A stretch of DNA of 64,000 bases from an uncultured Porphyromonadaceae bacterium (GCA_947175605.1 CAMWNH010000001.1:62001-126000), one strand, 5' to 3'; shown: positions 18,411 to 26,008, counted from the stretch's first letter. A program made the numbers and translations. The notes: generated by a model from the sequence alone, not told the origin.

Positions 18411-18441
18411 CGTTTGTCATAAGGGATAATGAAAATAGGCA

Positions 18442-18490
18442 TAAAAAAAGAATGAGAAACGAAGTCCGAAGGCTTGCTGTTTCTCATTCT
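18442..18490 (-). terminator. Terminator after tRNA-Asp
   Basis: On the minus strand the perfect stem AGAATGAGAAAC/GTTTCTCATTCT is followed by TTTTTTT. It lies just past the tRNA-Asp 3' end. Confidence 0.85.
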
Positions 18491-18504
18491 CCTCTCTCCT
18501 CTTG

Positions 18505-18578
18505 CGGTATGGACGGGACTCGAACCCGCGACCCCCTGCGTGACAGGCAGGTATTCTAACCAGCTGAACTACCACACC
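18505..18578 (-). tRNA. tRNA-Asp (anticodon GTC)
   Basis: On the minus strand, acceptor GGTGTGG pairs with CCATACC (one G-U pair), anticodon stem CCTGC/GCAGG holds loop CTGTCAC (anticodon GTC), and the T-arm is GCGGG-TTCGAGT-CCCGT. The CCA is not encoded. Confidence 0.96.
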
Positions 18579-18621
18579 ATTTTTTTGTGGGAGAGACATC
18601 AGCTCTTTTGCTTTTGCGATG

Positions 18622-18629
18622 CAAAGTTA
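18622..18629 (-). promoter_or_regulatory. -7 promoter box for tRNA-Asp
   Basis: Read on the minus strand the sequence is TAACTTTG(C), matching TAnnTTTG, 44 bases before the mature tRNA. Confidence 0.65.
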
Positions 18630-18717
18630 CGACCTTTTTTTCGCTTCTCCAAATTTTTTTCAAAAAAAATAAAATAAAATTTCGATTTCTGACTGGCGCA
18701 GGGTATGTATGTCTATT

Positions 18718-18758
18718 GAAAAACACACCTGCAAGCGATTCAAACGCTTGCAGGTGTG
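18718..18758 (-). terminator. Terminator after the CotH-like gene
   Basis: A perfect 14-bp stem (CACACCTGCAAGCG/CGCTTGCAGGTGTG) is followed by TTTTTC on the minus strand, 23 bases past the CotH-like stop codon. Confidence 0.9.
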
Positions 18759-18780
18759 AAGTCTATGTGTCGGAAATATC

Positions 18781-20721
18781 TTAGAGCCGAATGCGGCGGG
18801 CGGAGGTGCCTTTCACTTCGATGTAGATGTTGCCGCAGCGCGGATTCTCTACACGCATACCCTGAAGGTTGTAGTACTCGGCTTCGGCATCGGGAGTTTC
18901 CACCACCACGGGAGCTACGCCCGAAGGATCAGGCTTGGCATAGTCGGGCAGGGGAGCGGCCACGGTGGCGTCGCGTGCGGGCTCGGTGGCATTGGGCGAG
19001 GCAAGATAGTTGCCGAAACGCTCCTTGAGCCAGTTGGTCTTGTCATTCAGATGCCGGAGTACGCGGTTCAGACAGCCGTCCATGTCCGTATTGTCCACAA
19101 CCGGACGTGCGCCGTCAATGTCGGGCTGGCGTGCATCGTGCCAGCGCTTTCTGTCGGCCTTGGCTGCGGCCTTCAAGTGCGAGGCATATTCGCGCAGGGC
19201 CGGTTCCAGACCCTTGTAACCGTTGTTCATGAACCACAGCCACGTGGCCTTGACCTTATCGTTGAAGGTCTTGTTCTCGCGCATCGATGGAATCCATGTG
19301 TTGCCGAAAGGATCGCAGTTGTAGAAGAAGTCGCTCGTAGAACCATTGAAGGCATTGCCGCAGTCCCACAAGGGCGAGAAATGCCATTTCTGACCCTCGC
19401 CGCGGTCGCGGAAAAGGTAGGTCGAGCCGTGGTAGGATTCGTGGTGCGAGATGATTTCTTCCACCAGATAGTAGCGGGCGGCATCATCGAGATCCATATA
19501 GCGCCAGAGCTCGTCGGACTGATTGGCGGCGCCCACGGCATCGTTCATGGCCGTGAACTGGTCCGTGATGAAGCGCTTCTGCAGGTCGGAATATTCCTCG
19601 GGCGTATCCCAGGTCACGCGCAGGAGGTCGAGGTGATGTCTGTCGCTTGCGCAGGACTTTTCCTCGAGCTTAATTTGATTGTCCTCATCGTAGTTGTCGA
19701 GTTCCACGAGGTATCCGCCCGACACGAGCGCCGGATCGTCCACGAGATCGTCGAGCTCGGTGATATTCACGCGCTTCTTCTCCACGCGGATGCTCTCGGT
19801 GAGGAAATACAGGCCGCGGTAGTTGCCGTTGATCACAACTTCTACAGGCTGATGGCTGGGAGTCCAGGGCAGCCCTATGGCGCGGCCCAGCCAGAAGCCC
19901 GTGAAATTGCGCATGTAGCCATGCGTGTCGTCCGCATGGGCCAGCAGTGCGAAGTGCTTGCTGTTCGAGAGGCCCAGAAGGCTCTGCTTTTTGTCGAGTT
20001 TGAGCTTGAAGGGCTTCTTGGCATATGCCGTGCGCGTGTAGTTGCCGCGCGCCTTGATCTGCAGGGGCAGGGGCTCGTCCTTTGAGCCGATGGATTCCGC
20101 GCCCTCGGCCGCCATCCATTCGCAGCCATTGAGGTCAAGCCAGTATTCGGCATACGTGAAGTAGTTCTTGTGCCCCAGGTTGCGGTCGATCACTTCGTCG
20201 TTCAGCGCCGTATGCTCCTCGTCGGTGTAGACGTTGATGTAGAGCACGGGCAGTGTGCCCGAGAGCGACGGATCGGTTGGCATGTCGGGAGCCTGGTGGC
20301 CGTTGGCCGAAATGCGCATATAGGTAGGGCACAGTGCTGTGCCGTTGAGCTCGATGTCGAAGGTCAGCGTCACGTCGCGCAGGCCGTTGGCCTGGAAATT
20401 GCCGTTGGTGGGCACCATCTCCACGGTGGCCGCATCCGAGATTTCCACCAGGGGCTCGCCCTTGGCGTTGGCCGAACCGTAGTCCATGCCCCATTCTTCA
20501 TCGGCGATCTTGAACTGGCCGTCCAGCTCGTCGAGATGCAGAGTGTATTGCTTGTCGGTGCGTGTGAAGCGGAAGGCCTCGCGTGCATCCCACACGCCTC
20601 CGGTCATGCTGCCGCGCAGATACATCACCGGATAGCCCTGAGAGTCGACCGTCTCTGCCATAGCATAGCTCACGCCGGCGACGACACACAGCAGGGCAAC
20701 AAATATTTTTTTGAAATTCAT
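18781..20721 (-). CDS. CotH kinase family protein with T9SS-type C-terminus
   Basis: This 646-residue exported protein has a signal peptide ending at about AMAE. A beta-rich N-terminal region (about 25-150) may bind carbohydrate, judging from YLRGSMTGGVW. The CotH kinase-like domain follows at about 160-560, with LQIKARGNYTR, KKPFKLKLDKK, GLYFLTESIRVEKKR and the DCGNAFNGS segment. CotH enzymes are atypical protein kinases known from spore coats. The last ~35 residues (EYYNLQGMRVENP...IYIEVKG) match the short C-terminal sorting tail of Bacteroidales secreted proteins. It stands alone with its own promoter and terminator; the substrate is unknown. Confidence 0.88.
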   Translation of the reverse strand: MNFKKIFVALLCVVAGVSYAMAETVDSQGYPVMYLRGSMTGGVWDAREAFRFTRTDKQYTLHLDELDGQFKIADEEWGMDYGSANAKGEPLVEISDAATVEMVPTNGNFQANGLRDVTLTFDIELNGTALCPTYMRISANGHQAPDMPTDPSLSGTLPVLYINVYTDEEHTALNDEVIDRNLGHKNYFTYAEYWLDLNGCEWMAAEGAESIGSKDEPLPLQIKARGNYTRTAYAKKPFKLKLDKKQSLLGLSNSKHFALLAHADDTHGYMRNFTGFWLGRAIGLPWTPSHQPVEVVINGNYRGLYFLTESIRVEKKRVNITELDDLVDDPALVSGGYLVELDNYDEDNQIKLEEKSCASDRHHLDLLRVTWDTPEEYSDLQKRFITDQFTAMNDAVGAANQSDELWRYMDLDDAARYYLVEEIISHHESYHGSTYLFRDRGEGQKWHFSPLWDCGNAFNGSTSDFFYNCDPFGNTWIPSMRENKTFNDKVKATWLWFMNNGYKGLEPALREYASHLKAAAKADRKRWHDARQPDIDGARPVVDNTDMDGCLNRVLRHLNDKTNWLKERFGNYLASPNATEPARDATVAAPLPDYAKPDPSGVAPVVVETPDAEAEYYNLQGMRVENPRCGNIYIEVKGTSARRIRL

Positions 20722-20775
20722 GGTTGGTAAGTTGGTTTATTGTTGTTTCGAATCATGGGTTTGCAAACCCGCATA

Positions 20776-20783
20776 CAAAAATA
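20776..20783 (-). promoter_or_regulatory. -7 promoter box for the CotH-like gene
   Basis: On the minus strand TATTTTTG, followed by TATGCGG, lies 55 bases before the ATG. Confidence 0.55.
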
Positions 20784-20852
20784 CGAAAATTCGGCGCCAA
20801 ATCCAAATAAATCTCTGCTGCCGGGGGGCTTGCACAGACGGAATTTAAGTCG

Positions 20853-20860
20853 TAACTTTG
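20853..20860 (+). promoter_or_regulatory. Orphan -7 promoter box
   Basis: TAACTTTG(CACC) is as good a box as those before the tRNAs, but no protein gene follows on the + strand. Confidence 0.5.
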
Positions 20861-21318
20861 CACCAAAGGCTGAAAGCAGAAGCCTCGCAGGTCGAGGCAT
20901 TCACCGTAGGCCGCAAAGGCCGGCCATGCGGCTTGCCACGACATATGGAAAAGCGTTTATCGGCGCTCTTTTCTGACATCTTGAAATCTGGAAAATTTCT
21001 TTGGTATAGTCAGAACTGCAGCAAACGGTAGATGCCTTGCGGATATGTACGGATCCGGGAGGTAGGGCGCAAGGCGCCCGCGCTCCTTTCGGTGTAGTCA
21101 TCATATTCTGCGTGAGGTTTCTGCAAGTTTGCTCGTTCTTCTATACCGGGCATTCCAGAGCCTCAAGATGTGGAACGGGCAGCAAGTATGGCTCTCACGC
21201 ATTTTCTTTTTCCCACAGGTATAACAAAGCACGCACGCCCCGGGAGCCGGCGACCGAACTGAAAACAGAGCATCGCCAATATAGCCCTGCGCGGCGCCCA
21301 GTGTGTCGCAGAAAAGTG

Positions 21319-21360
21319 AAGTGGAGACCCCTGCACTGAGGCCTCCACTTCGTTTGTTTT
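21319..21360 (+). terminator. Probable bidirectional terminator
   Basis: AAGTGGAG and CTCCACTT form a stem followed by CGTTTGTTTT. It could end a + strand RNA from the orphan promoter at 20853 or the minus-strand lipoprotein transcript. Confidence 0.55.
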
Positions 21361-21404
21361 GCGTGTCCGCACGGATGCATGTCCGGGCAGACGATGCTGA
21401 GGAT

Positions 21405-21791
21405 TTATCGGATTTTGGTCCACTCCCACAGCTCCGACTTGTCGTCGTCAATGGATTTTATCACGAGGGTTCTGGACGTGAGCGTGTAGATGCGATATCT
21501 ACTCACATCGCCGTAACTTTCATCGTACAAGGTGAGGATATCACCTCGGAGCGTATAGCTGCCATACTCGTCCCAGTCGCCTGAGCCGCCAACCGAAATC
21601 CAGGTGTAGCTGCCGTTTTTCTTAAAAGTCAGGGTCTCGTAAATGTCATAATTGCTGAAGCCCCACGAGCCGACCAGCAGGGATTTCTCCGTGTCCTTGT
21701 CGCCTTTGGGATCATCGTCGTCGTCCTTGTCGCAGGCTGCGAAGACGAAGGGCAGCATGGCGATGAGGAGGTATCTGAGAATCTTTGTCAT
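21405..21791 (-). CDS. Small acidic-tagged lipoprotein (copy 1)
   Basis: The 128-residue protein has a type II signal peptide MTKILRYLLIAMLPFVFAAC and lipidation at Cys20. The acidic run DKDDDDD right after the cysteine resembles the lipoprotein export signal for surface display described in Capnocytophaga and Bacteroides. The mature part (LLVGSWGFSNYDIYETLTFKKNGSY...) looks like a small lipocalin-like beta barrel. The signal peptide is identical to that of the neighbouring lipoprotein at 21957 while the mature domains have diverged. Function is unknown. Confidence 0.85.
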   Translation of the reverse strand: MTKILRYLLIAMLPFVFAACDKDDDDDPKGDKDTEKSLLVGSWGFSNYDIYETLTFKKNGSYTWISVGGSGDWDEYGSYTLRGDILTLYDESYGDVSRYRIYTLTSRTLVIKSIDDDKSELWEWTKIR

Positions 21792-21830
21792 TAATTCGTG
21801 TGATTTTTTTATTTCGAAATTCGATTTAAT

Positions 21831-21910
21831 GTAGGGACATGCCTTTGGCTCGTAGCAGTAAAGAGCTCATTCTTTGAGTGTTGGCGACATGCCGAAGGCA
21901 TGTCCGTACA
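21831..21910. repeat. REP-like palindromic element, copy 2
   Basis: It begins GTAGGGACATGCCTTTGGC and ends with an inverted copy GACATGCCGAAGGCATGTCCGTAC that itself forms a hairpin. Related units lie at 18364-18392 and 22412-22474. Confidence 0.7.
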
Positions 21911-21956
21911 CGTCGCGGGCAATCTGCGTGCCTGAACACGCCCCTGCATTCCGGAT

Positions 21957-22373
21957 TTACTTCTTCTTCAGCGTGATTCTGTCACCTCCGGCGGTCAAAG
22001 TCATGTTTTTCCCGGAAATTTTGCAGCCGAAGTATTCCATCTCAGGTTCGTCATACCTTTCATCTTCGTCTTCAGTGATGTATAGGTAGAGGATTTCAAT
22101 ATCGCTATCATACTCATAGTAGCCCTTGCAATATCCGAAATCTCTTTCGTCATCATCCCAGTATTTCCATGTGAAATTACCGTTGGATTTGAAATCCATA
22201 GACCATAGTTGAGAGGTGCTGTCGTAGCCATCGTCATATGTGTAGGTGCCGGTCCATGTACCGACGATATTTGCATCGCTACCCTTGGGATCGTCTTTAT
22301 CGTCGTCCTTGTCGCAGGCCGCGAAGACGAAGGGCAGCATGGCAATGAGGAGATATCTGAGAATCTTTGTCAT
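21957..22373 (-). CDS. Small acidic-tagged lipoprotein (copy 2)
   Basis: The 138-residue lipoprotein shares the signal peptide MTKILRYLLIAMLPFVFAAC with copy 1, followed by DKDDDKDD. The mature domain (NIVGTWTGTYTYDDGYDSTSQLWSMDFKSNG) has the GTWTG opening typical of lipocalin-like lipoproteins and is closer to copy 3 at 24323. It is probably a surface lipoprotein. Leader DNA, start region and the downstream REP element are shared with copy 1, pointing to tandem duplication. Confidence 0.87.
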   Translation of the reverse strand: MTKILRYLLIAMLPFVFAACDKDDDKDDPKGSDANIVGTWTGTYTYDDGYDSTSQLWSMDFKSNGNFTWKYWDDDERDFGYCKGYYEYDSDIEILYLYITEDEDERYDEPEMEYFGCKISGKNMTLTAGGDRITLKKK

Positions 22374-22411
22374 TGATTTGTATGAATTTTTAATTTGAAA
22401 TTCGATTTAAT

Positions 22412-22474
22412 GTAGGGACGAGCCTTTGGCACGTAGCAGGCGCAAAAAGCTCATTCTATGCATCTGCTACGTGC
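22412..22474. repeat. REP-like palindromic element, copy 3
   Basis: GTAGGGACGAGCCTTTGGCACGTAGCAG opens the element and CTGCTACGTG closes it (10-bp stem CACGTAGCAG/CTGCTACGTG). The flank AATTCGATTTAAT is identical to copy 2. Confidence 0.7.
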
Positions 22475-22477
22475 TGA

Positions 22478-23176
22478 TCAGAATGCGAAACCGAGGCCCA
22501 GATGTAGATTGCCCGTGTTGATCTTATCCTTCTTATACGACCAGGCAGGAATGAAATCAGTGCCGTATTGAACCGTCAGGTACACGCGTGAGTATTGGAA
22601 GGTTGCGCCTATTTGCCAGCCCATCTGGAAGCGATTATATACGCCATCTTTACCCATCTTATCTTTGTCGAAGTAGCTCCATTTGTTGTCGTATATTTTC
22701 TCGCCATCGGAATCTTCTTCTACTTCCTTGCCGTTCATCAGGGCGTGTATCTTGAAGTTGATGCCAATGAAGGGGGCGATGCTGAATTCGTCCATGATGG
22801 CGAAGCGATAGCTGTAGTTTACGGGCACCTGGAAGTTCATGTTTGTAAATTTTTCGTACTCGCGGCCATAGCGGTCTTCATCCGAATAAGGGGTGGCGAA
22901 GTCGAAGTTTACATTCAGGCCCGCTTCAACGAACATGGGCAGCGAGCTGCTGAGGCTGAAGCCGTGCAGATAGTTGATGCCGATGCCGTTGGCAGAGTAG
23001 TTGCCATCTTTCTCTTTCCAGTTGTTGTGATAGCTGGTGTTGTTGTAGGTGATACCCAGGCGATTGTAACCCTTGATGTCGTCGGACGAGCGGAGATCAT
23101 ACTCTCCGGCGCGCTGTGCGCTGACGCTTGTTGCAGCCATGAGAGCCGTCAGGGCAAGAATAATAGTCTTTTTCAT
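22478..23176 (-). CDS. Outer membrane beta-barrel protein
   Basis: The 232-residue protein has a signal peptide cut after SVSAQ. Alternating aromatic/hydrophobic beta strands follow (LGITYNNTSYHNNW, FVEAGLNVNFDF, QVPVNYSYRFAI) and it ends on LGLGFAF with a C-terminal phenylalanine, as expected of a small outer-membrane barrel (OMP_b-brl type). It lies 33 bases after the TolB-like gene and is probably cotranscribed with it. The ligand or role is unknown. Confidence 0.87.
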   Translation of the reverse strand: MKKTIILALTALMAATSVSAQRAGEYDLRSSDDIKGYNRLGITYNNTSYHNNWKEKDGNYSANGIGINYLHGFSLSSSLPMFVEAGLNVNFDFATPYSDEDRYGREYEKFTNMNFQVPVNYSYRFAIMDEFSIAPFIGINFKIHALMNGKEVEEDSDGEKIYDNKWSYFDKDKMGKDGVYNRFQMGWQIGATFQYSRVYLTVQYGTDFIPAWSYKKDKINTGNLHLGLGFAF

Positions 23177-23209
23177 ATCGTTGTTTTTGAGAGGTTTGTG
23201 TTGTCGGGT

Positions 23210-24223
23210 TTAGAGTGCGAAATCCATTTTCCAGACGTTATACACGCCATCCTTCGAGCCTCGCTGCGACACGAAGTAGAAGCTCTTGCCGTCGGGAGCC
23301 CATACGGCCGAGAGGTCGTTGCCCGGATGATAGGTGAGCTGGGTGAACTGTGTACCGTCCGTGCGGATTGCGAAGATGTCGGTGTTGATGTTTTTGCCCT
23401 TCTCGTCCATCGAGGTGCCCGTCACCAGCAGCCAGCGGCCGTCGGGCGAGAGGCGCGGGGTAGTGAAGCTGCGTCCGGGCATCGACAGGAGGATTTCCTC
23501 AACGCCGGTCTTCAGGTTCACACGCCAGATCTCGCTCTCGTGCTTGTCGGTATAGCGTGCGCAGTAGATCACATCCGGATTGCCCGGGATGAGGCAGGGC
23601 GTCATGCCGCGCGAATAGTTGGAGAAGAGGTTTTTCTTGCGGTCGTAGCTCCAGATGCTGTAGTTGCCCATGCCCTCGCCGCGATGGAAAAGGATGGTGT
23701 TGTTGTCCTTGGTCATCTGGCCGGAGAAGTCATTGTCCATGCCCTGCGAGATCTGGCGCACTACGTTGCCTTCCTCGGCTTCGATGAGATATACGCCGTA
23801 GTGGCCCGAGCGGTATTCCGTGAAGCACAGAGTTTTGCCGTCGGGACTCCAGTTGAAGTCCGATACATTGGTGCGGAAGGTGCGCTGGGTACTTGCGCCG
23901 CCGCGCGCCGCGTCCTTCACCATCACGTTGGACGTCTTGTTCTTCCAGTTGAGGTAAGCGAGTTTCTTGCCGTCGGGTGAGACGGCGATGCGCGGATTCA
24001 CCCACCAGTCGATTTTCGAGAGGTTCTTGATGCCAAGAATGCCTTTTGCGGTGCTTACGAGATTCTCGGAATTCACGCAGTCGGCGTCCTCGGTGATTTT
24101 CTCGAACTTATTGCCGCCTTCCTCGGGCACATATACCTCAGACAGGTCCGTGACAACGCGTTTGGCGTCAGCCACACCGGCGCAGCAGAGTGCGGCAAGT
24201 GCCGCGATAATGGTTTTTTTCAT
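23210..24223 (-). CDS. TolB-like / PD40 beta-propeller exported protein
   Basis: The 337-residue protein has a signal peptide (cut near AGVADA). At least five propeller repeats of the WD40-like PD40 kind follow: AVSPDGKKLAYLNW, NWSPDGKTLCFTEY, RLSPDGRWLLVTG and VWAPDGKSFYFVSQRG. These repeats resemble the TolB propeller, but the N-terminal TolB domain is absent, so it is not the Tol-system protein itself. It is probably periplasmic or surface bound. It is sandwiched between a lipoprotein and a barrel gene on the same strand. Confidence 0.87.
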   Translation of the reverse strand: MKKTIIAALAALCCAGVADAKRVVTDLSEVYVPEEGGNKFEKITEDADCVNSENLVSTAKGILGIKNLSKIDWWVNPRIAVSPDGKKLAYLNWKNKTSNVMVKDAARGGASTQRTFRTNVSDFNWSPDGKTLCFTEYRSGHYGVYLIEAEEGNVVRQISQGMDNDFSGQMTKDNNTILFHRGEGMGNYSIWSYDRKKNLFSNYSRGMTPCLIPGNPDVIYCARYTDKHESEIWRVNLKTGVEEILLSMPGRSFTTPRLSPDGRWLLVTGTSMDEKGKNINTDIFAIRTDGTQFTQLTYHPGNDLSAVWAPDGKSFYFVSQRGSKDGVYNVWKMDFAL

Positions 24224-24242
24224 TTGCTGAATCCTGATAAAG

Positions 24243-24297
24243 GGCCGGAAGCGGGACCGCCGGTTTTTGACTTGGCGAGGGGCTCCGGCTTCCGGCC
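24243..24297 (-). other. Intercistronic hairpin
   Basis: GGCCGGAAGC and GCTTCCGGCC form a strong stem between the third lipoprotein gene and the TolB-like gene. No T-run follows directly, so it may be a processing or stability element rather than a terminator. Confidence 0.5.
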
Positions 24298-24322
24298 GCA
24301 GGTTAGAAAAGCATCCGGTGTG

Positions 24323-24787
24323 TTATTTTTTTCTTGTCAGCGTGGCTGTACCGTCGATGTCGTTGCCGCTGAGATACATCTTGTTGCCCGATATGCGGCA
24401 TCCGAAAGTCACCGTTTCCGAGTCTTCGCCCCAGTCGCCTTCTTCGTCGTCTCCCTGGACGGTCAGGCGCAGCTTCTCACGGTCTTCGTCGTAGGTGTAG
24501 ATGCCATAGAGACTATATTCATCATCATAGTCCAGCTCCACGCAGTCAAGGGTGAACTTACCGTTGGTCTTGAGAACGAGTGTCCATTTTTCGGACCACA
24601 TGTCGTAGCCTTCACCGTCTTCATCGAAATCAACGGTTCCGGTCCATGTGCCGGCTATTTCAACGTACTCGGTGCGGTCGTCGTCATTGTTGTCATCGTC
24701 CTTGTCGTTCTTGGGTTCGTCCTTGTCGCAGGCTGCGAATGCCAGGGGAAGCATGAAAATTAGCAGATACTTGAGCAGTTTTGCCAT
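24323..24787 (-). CDS. Small acidic-tagged lipoprotein (copy 3)
   Basis: ATG at 24787 (MAKLLKYLLIFMLPLAFAAC) gives 154 residues with a clear type II signal peptide; the longer ORF-track start runs into the upstream RNA-like region. After Cys20 come DKDEPKNDKDDDNNDDD, a long acidic tether matching a surface export tag. The mature domain (EIAGTWTGTVDFDEDGEGYDMWSEKWTLVL) aligns by eye with copy 2 at 21957. It is the first gene of a five-gene minus-strand run. Confidence 0.88.
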   Translation of the reverse strand: MAKLLKYLLIFMLPLAFAACDKDEPKNDKDDDNNDDDRTEYVEIAGTWTGTVDFDEDGEGYDMWSEKWTLVLKTNGKFTLDCVELDYDDEYSLYGIYTYDEDREKLRLTVQGDDEEGDWGEDSETVTFGCRISGNKMYLSGNDIDGTATLTRKK

Positions 24788-24832
24788 TTTATTTGTTGGG
24801 TTGTTTTGGCCGAGCCCATTCCTTGCTTGGCA

Positions 24833-25088
24833 ATAAAAAAAGAAAAAGCGTGGAATGACTCCTTGTCTATCTTCTCGGAGGCATCGCCAAACGCCCAACA
24901 CAAAATAAACGGTTCATTTCCACGCCTACGTATATAGCCGGACCTCCGCACAATGCGGGCCCGTGTATATGCGCGTGCTGCATAGCAAGGTTGAAAATGC
25001 TGTGTCCTTTGTGTTCTTGAAATTTGGCGATTTCCGAGAAAGGATAAAGCAAGTTACGCTTTCAAAATGTCTTGTCCGGCTTCCCGAA
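24833..25088 (-). ncRNA. Candidate structured non-coding RNA
   Basis: A promoter box (TATCTTTG, 25095-25102) starts it, and the end is a long hairpin closed by GCGTGGAAATGA/TCATTCCACGC followed by TTTTTCTTTTTTT. Inside are small hairpins such as CCGCA-TTG-TGCGG. Total size is about 255 nt. The only ORF (about 60 codons) does not look like a protein. It could instead be a long attenuator leader for the lipoprotein gene that begins 45 bases further on. I cannot name an RNA family. Confidence 0.5.
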
Positions 25089-25094
25089 CGGCTG

Positions 25095-25102
25095 CAAAGA
25101 TA
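25095..25102 (-). promoter_or_regulatory. -7 promoter box for the candidate RNA / lipoprotein run
   Basis: Minus-strand TATCTTTGC matches TAnnTTTG, about 310 bases before the lipoprotein start. It is divergent from the + strand box at 25237. Confidence 0.6.
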
Positions 25103-25236
25103 GTGAATATTTTTATTTCTGCAAAAAATAAAGTGCTGACTGTGTGCGCATCGTAAAGCAAAATTGCGCCATATGTGAAAATGCATTAAAAACAATTAAA
25201 TAGTGCGTATTTGTGTTTTTAATCCCAAAATTTGCG

Positions 25237-25244
25237 TACCTTTG
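25237..25244 (+). promoter_or_regulatory. Orphan -7 promoter box
   Basis: TACCTTTG on the + strand, with no + strand protein gene downstream before the terminator at 25340-25390. Confidence 0.55.
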
Positions 25245-25250
25245 TATGCG

Positions 25251-25390
25251 GATAGTTTGCGCGAGCGTCTCACGCCGGAATGGTGCCGGATTCCCGACGC
25301 GGCTTCCGTCAGACAGAAAGTATAAGTGAATCATAGGTTAAAAAAACACGTGCAGCAACTCGGGAGAGTCGCTGCACGTAAGTTTTTTAT
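25251..25390 (+). ncRNA. Candidate small RNA
   Basis: A ~140-nt stretch runs from the + strand promoter box to the hairpin CACGTGCAGC...GCTGCACGT followed by AAGTTTTTTAT. It has a GC-rich core with a small stem-loop (GCCGGAATGGTGCCGG). No protein is encoded. It may equally be a fortuitous promoter facing the thiamine operon terminator. Confidence 0.35.
25340..25390 (-). terminator. Bidirectional terminator at the end of the thiamine operon
   Basis: The stem ACGTGCAGC/GCTGCACGT has a T-run on both sides: TTTTTTT on the minus strand after pnuC, TTTTTT on the plus strand. Confidence 0.85.
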
Positions 25391-25411
25391 GCGGGGAGAA
25401 GTCGAGGGGCG

Positions 25412-26008
25412 TCAGTGGCCCATGGCCATGAGGCGAATCCATTTGCGGTAGCCCAGCAGGGCTATTACGGTATAGATGCCGTAGAGGATGCCGTAGAGCG
25501 GAATGCCCTTGTAGAAATACAGGCCGCACGACACGATGTCCACCACAGCCCACACAAGCCATTGCTCGAGATATTTCCGTGCCAGCATCCATGTCGCTGT
25601 CATGGAGAGGGCCGTGGTCAGGGCATCCAGCCAGGGCACCGTGCTGTTGGTGAAGTTTATGAGCACGAAAGCTATCAGCAGATACACCGCGGCCGTCACG
25701 ACGCCCGTTGCCGCCAGACGCCGGAGCGGAAAGTGCGAAATGCGCAGCGTCTCGTGCGCCTTGTCGCGCTTTGCCTTGTCGCGGCCGCTCCATGCCAGGA
25801 GGCCGTAGACGGCCATGACAAGGTAGTAGATATTCATCGTGAAGTCGGCATAGAGCCCCGCGCGGAAGTAGACCCACATCGACATGCAGGGCATCAGCAG
25901 CCCGGCCAGCCAGAGCAGGCGGTTGGCCTTGAATTCCCAGTAGAGATAGAGCAGCCCTATGAGAAAGCCGCCGAGCTCCATCGCGTTGTCAAATGTGAGC
26001 CACGTCAT
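25412..26008 (-). CDS. pnuC: PnuC-family transporter, probably thiamine (PnuT type)
   Basis: The 198-residue inner-membrane protein has about seven hydrophobic segments. It shows PnuC-family features such as IGLLYLYWEFKANRLLW near the N-terminus and QWLVWAVVDIVSCGLYFYKG in the middle. PnuC proteins facilitate uptake of nicotinamide riboside; PnuT relatives carry thiamine. Here the gene is second in an operon led by a TPP riboswitch and a TonB receptor, so thiamine is the likelier substrate. Its ATG overlaps the receptor TGA by one base (TGATG). The thiamine pyrophosphokinase that often follows in Bacteroidetes is not present; a terminator comes next. Confidence 0.88.
   Translation of the reverse strand: MTWLTFDNAMELGGFLIGLLYLYWEFKANRLLWLAGLLMPCMSMWVYFRAGLYADFTMNIYYLVMAVYGLLAWSGRDKAKRDKAHETLRISHFPLRRLAATGVVTAAVYLLIAFVLINFTNSTVPWLDALTTALSMTATWMLARKYLEQWLVWAVVDIVSCGLYFYKGIPLYGILYGIYTVIALLGYRKWIRLMAMGH

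Larger units (their letters stand above)
20722..21404. other. 683-base gap with an orphan promoter, palindromes and a terminator
   Basis: No ORF here looks like a protein. A clear TAACTTTG box on the + strand (20853-20860) faces into the gap. Downstream are several short hairpins (GCCTCG/CGAGGC, GGGCGC-AAG-GCGCCC, GCGTGAG...CTCACGC) and a terminator-like hairpin at 21319-21360. It may encode a structured RNA or be a decayed gene. I could not match it to RNase P RNA, tmRNA or SRP RNA by their core motifs. Confidence 0.5.

Noticed and set aside
20740-20976. 78-aa ORF after the CotH promoter region
   Set aside because: It overlaps promoter signals on both strands and has no protein-like features.
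24867-25052. 61-aa ORF inside the candidate RNA
   Set aside because: The region shows stem-loops and terminator features rather than coding bias, though a small leader peptide cannot be fully excluded.
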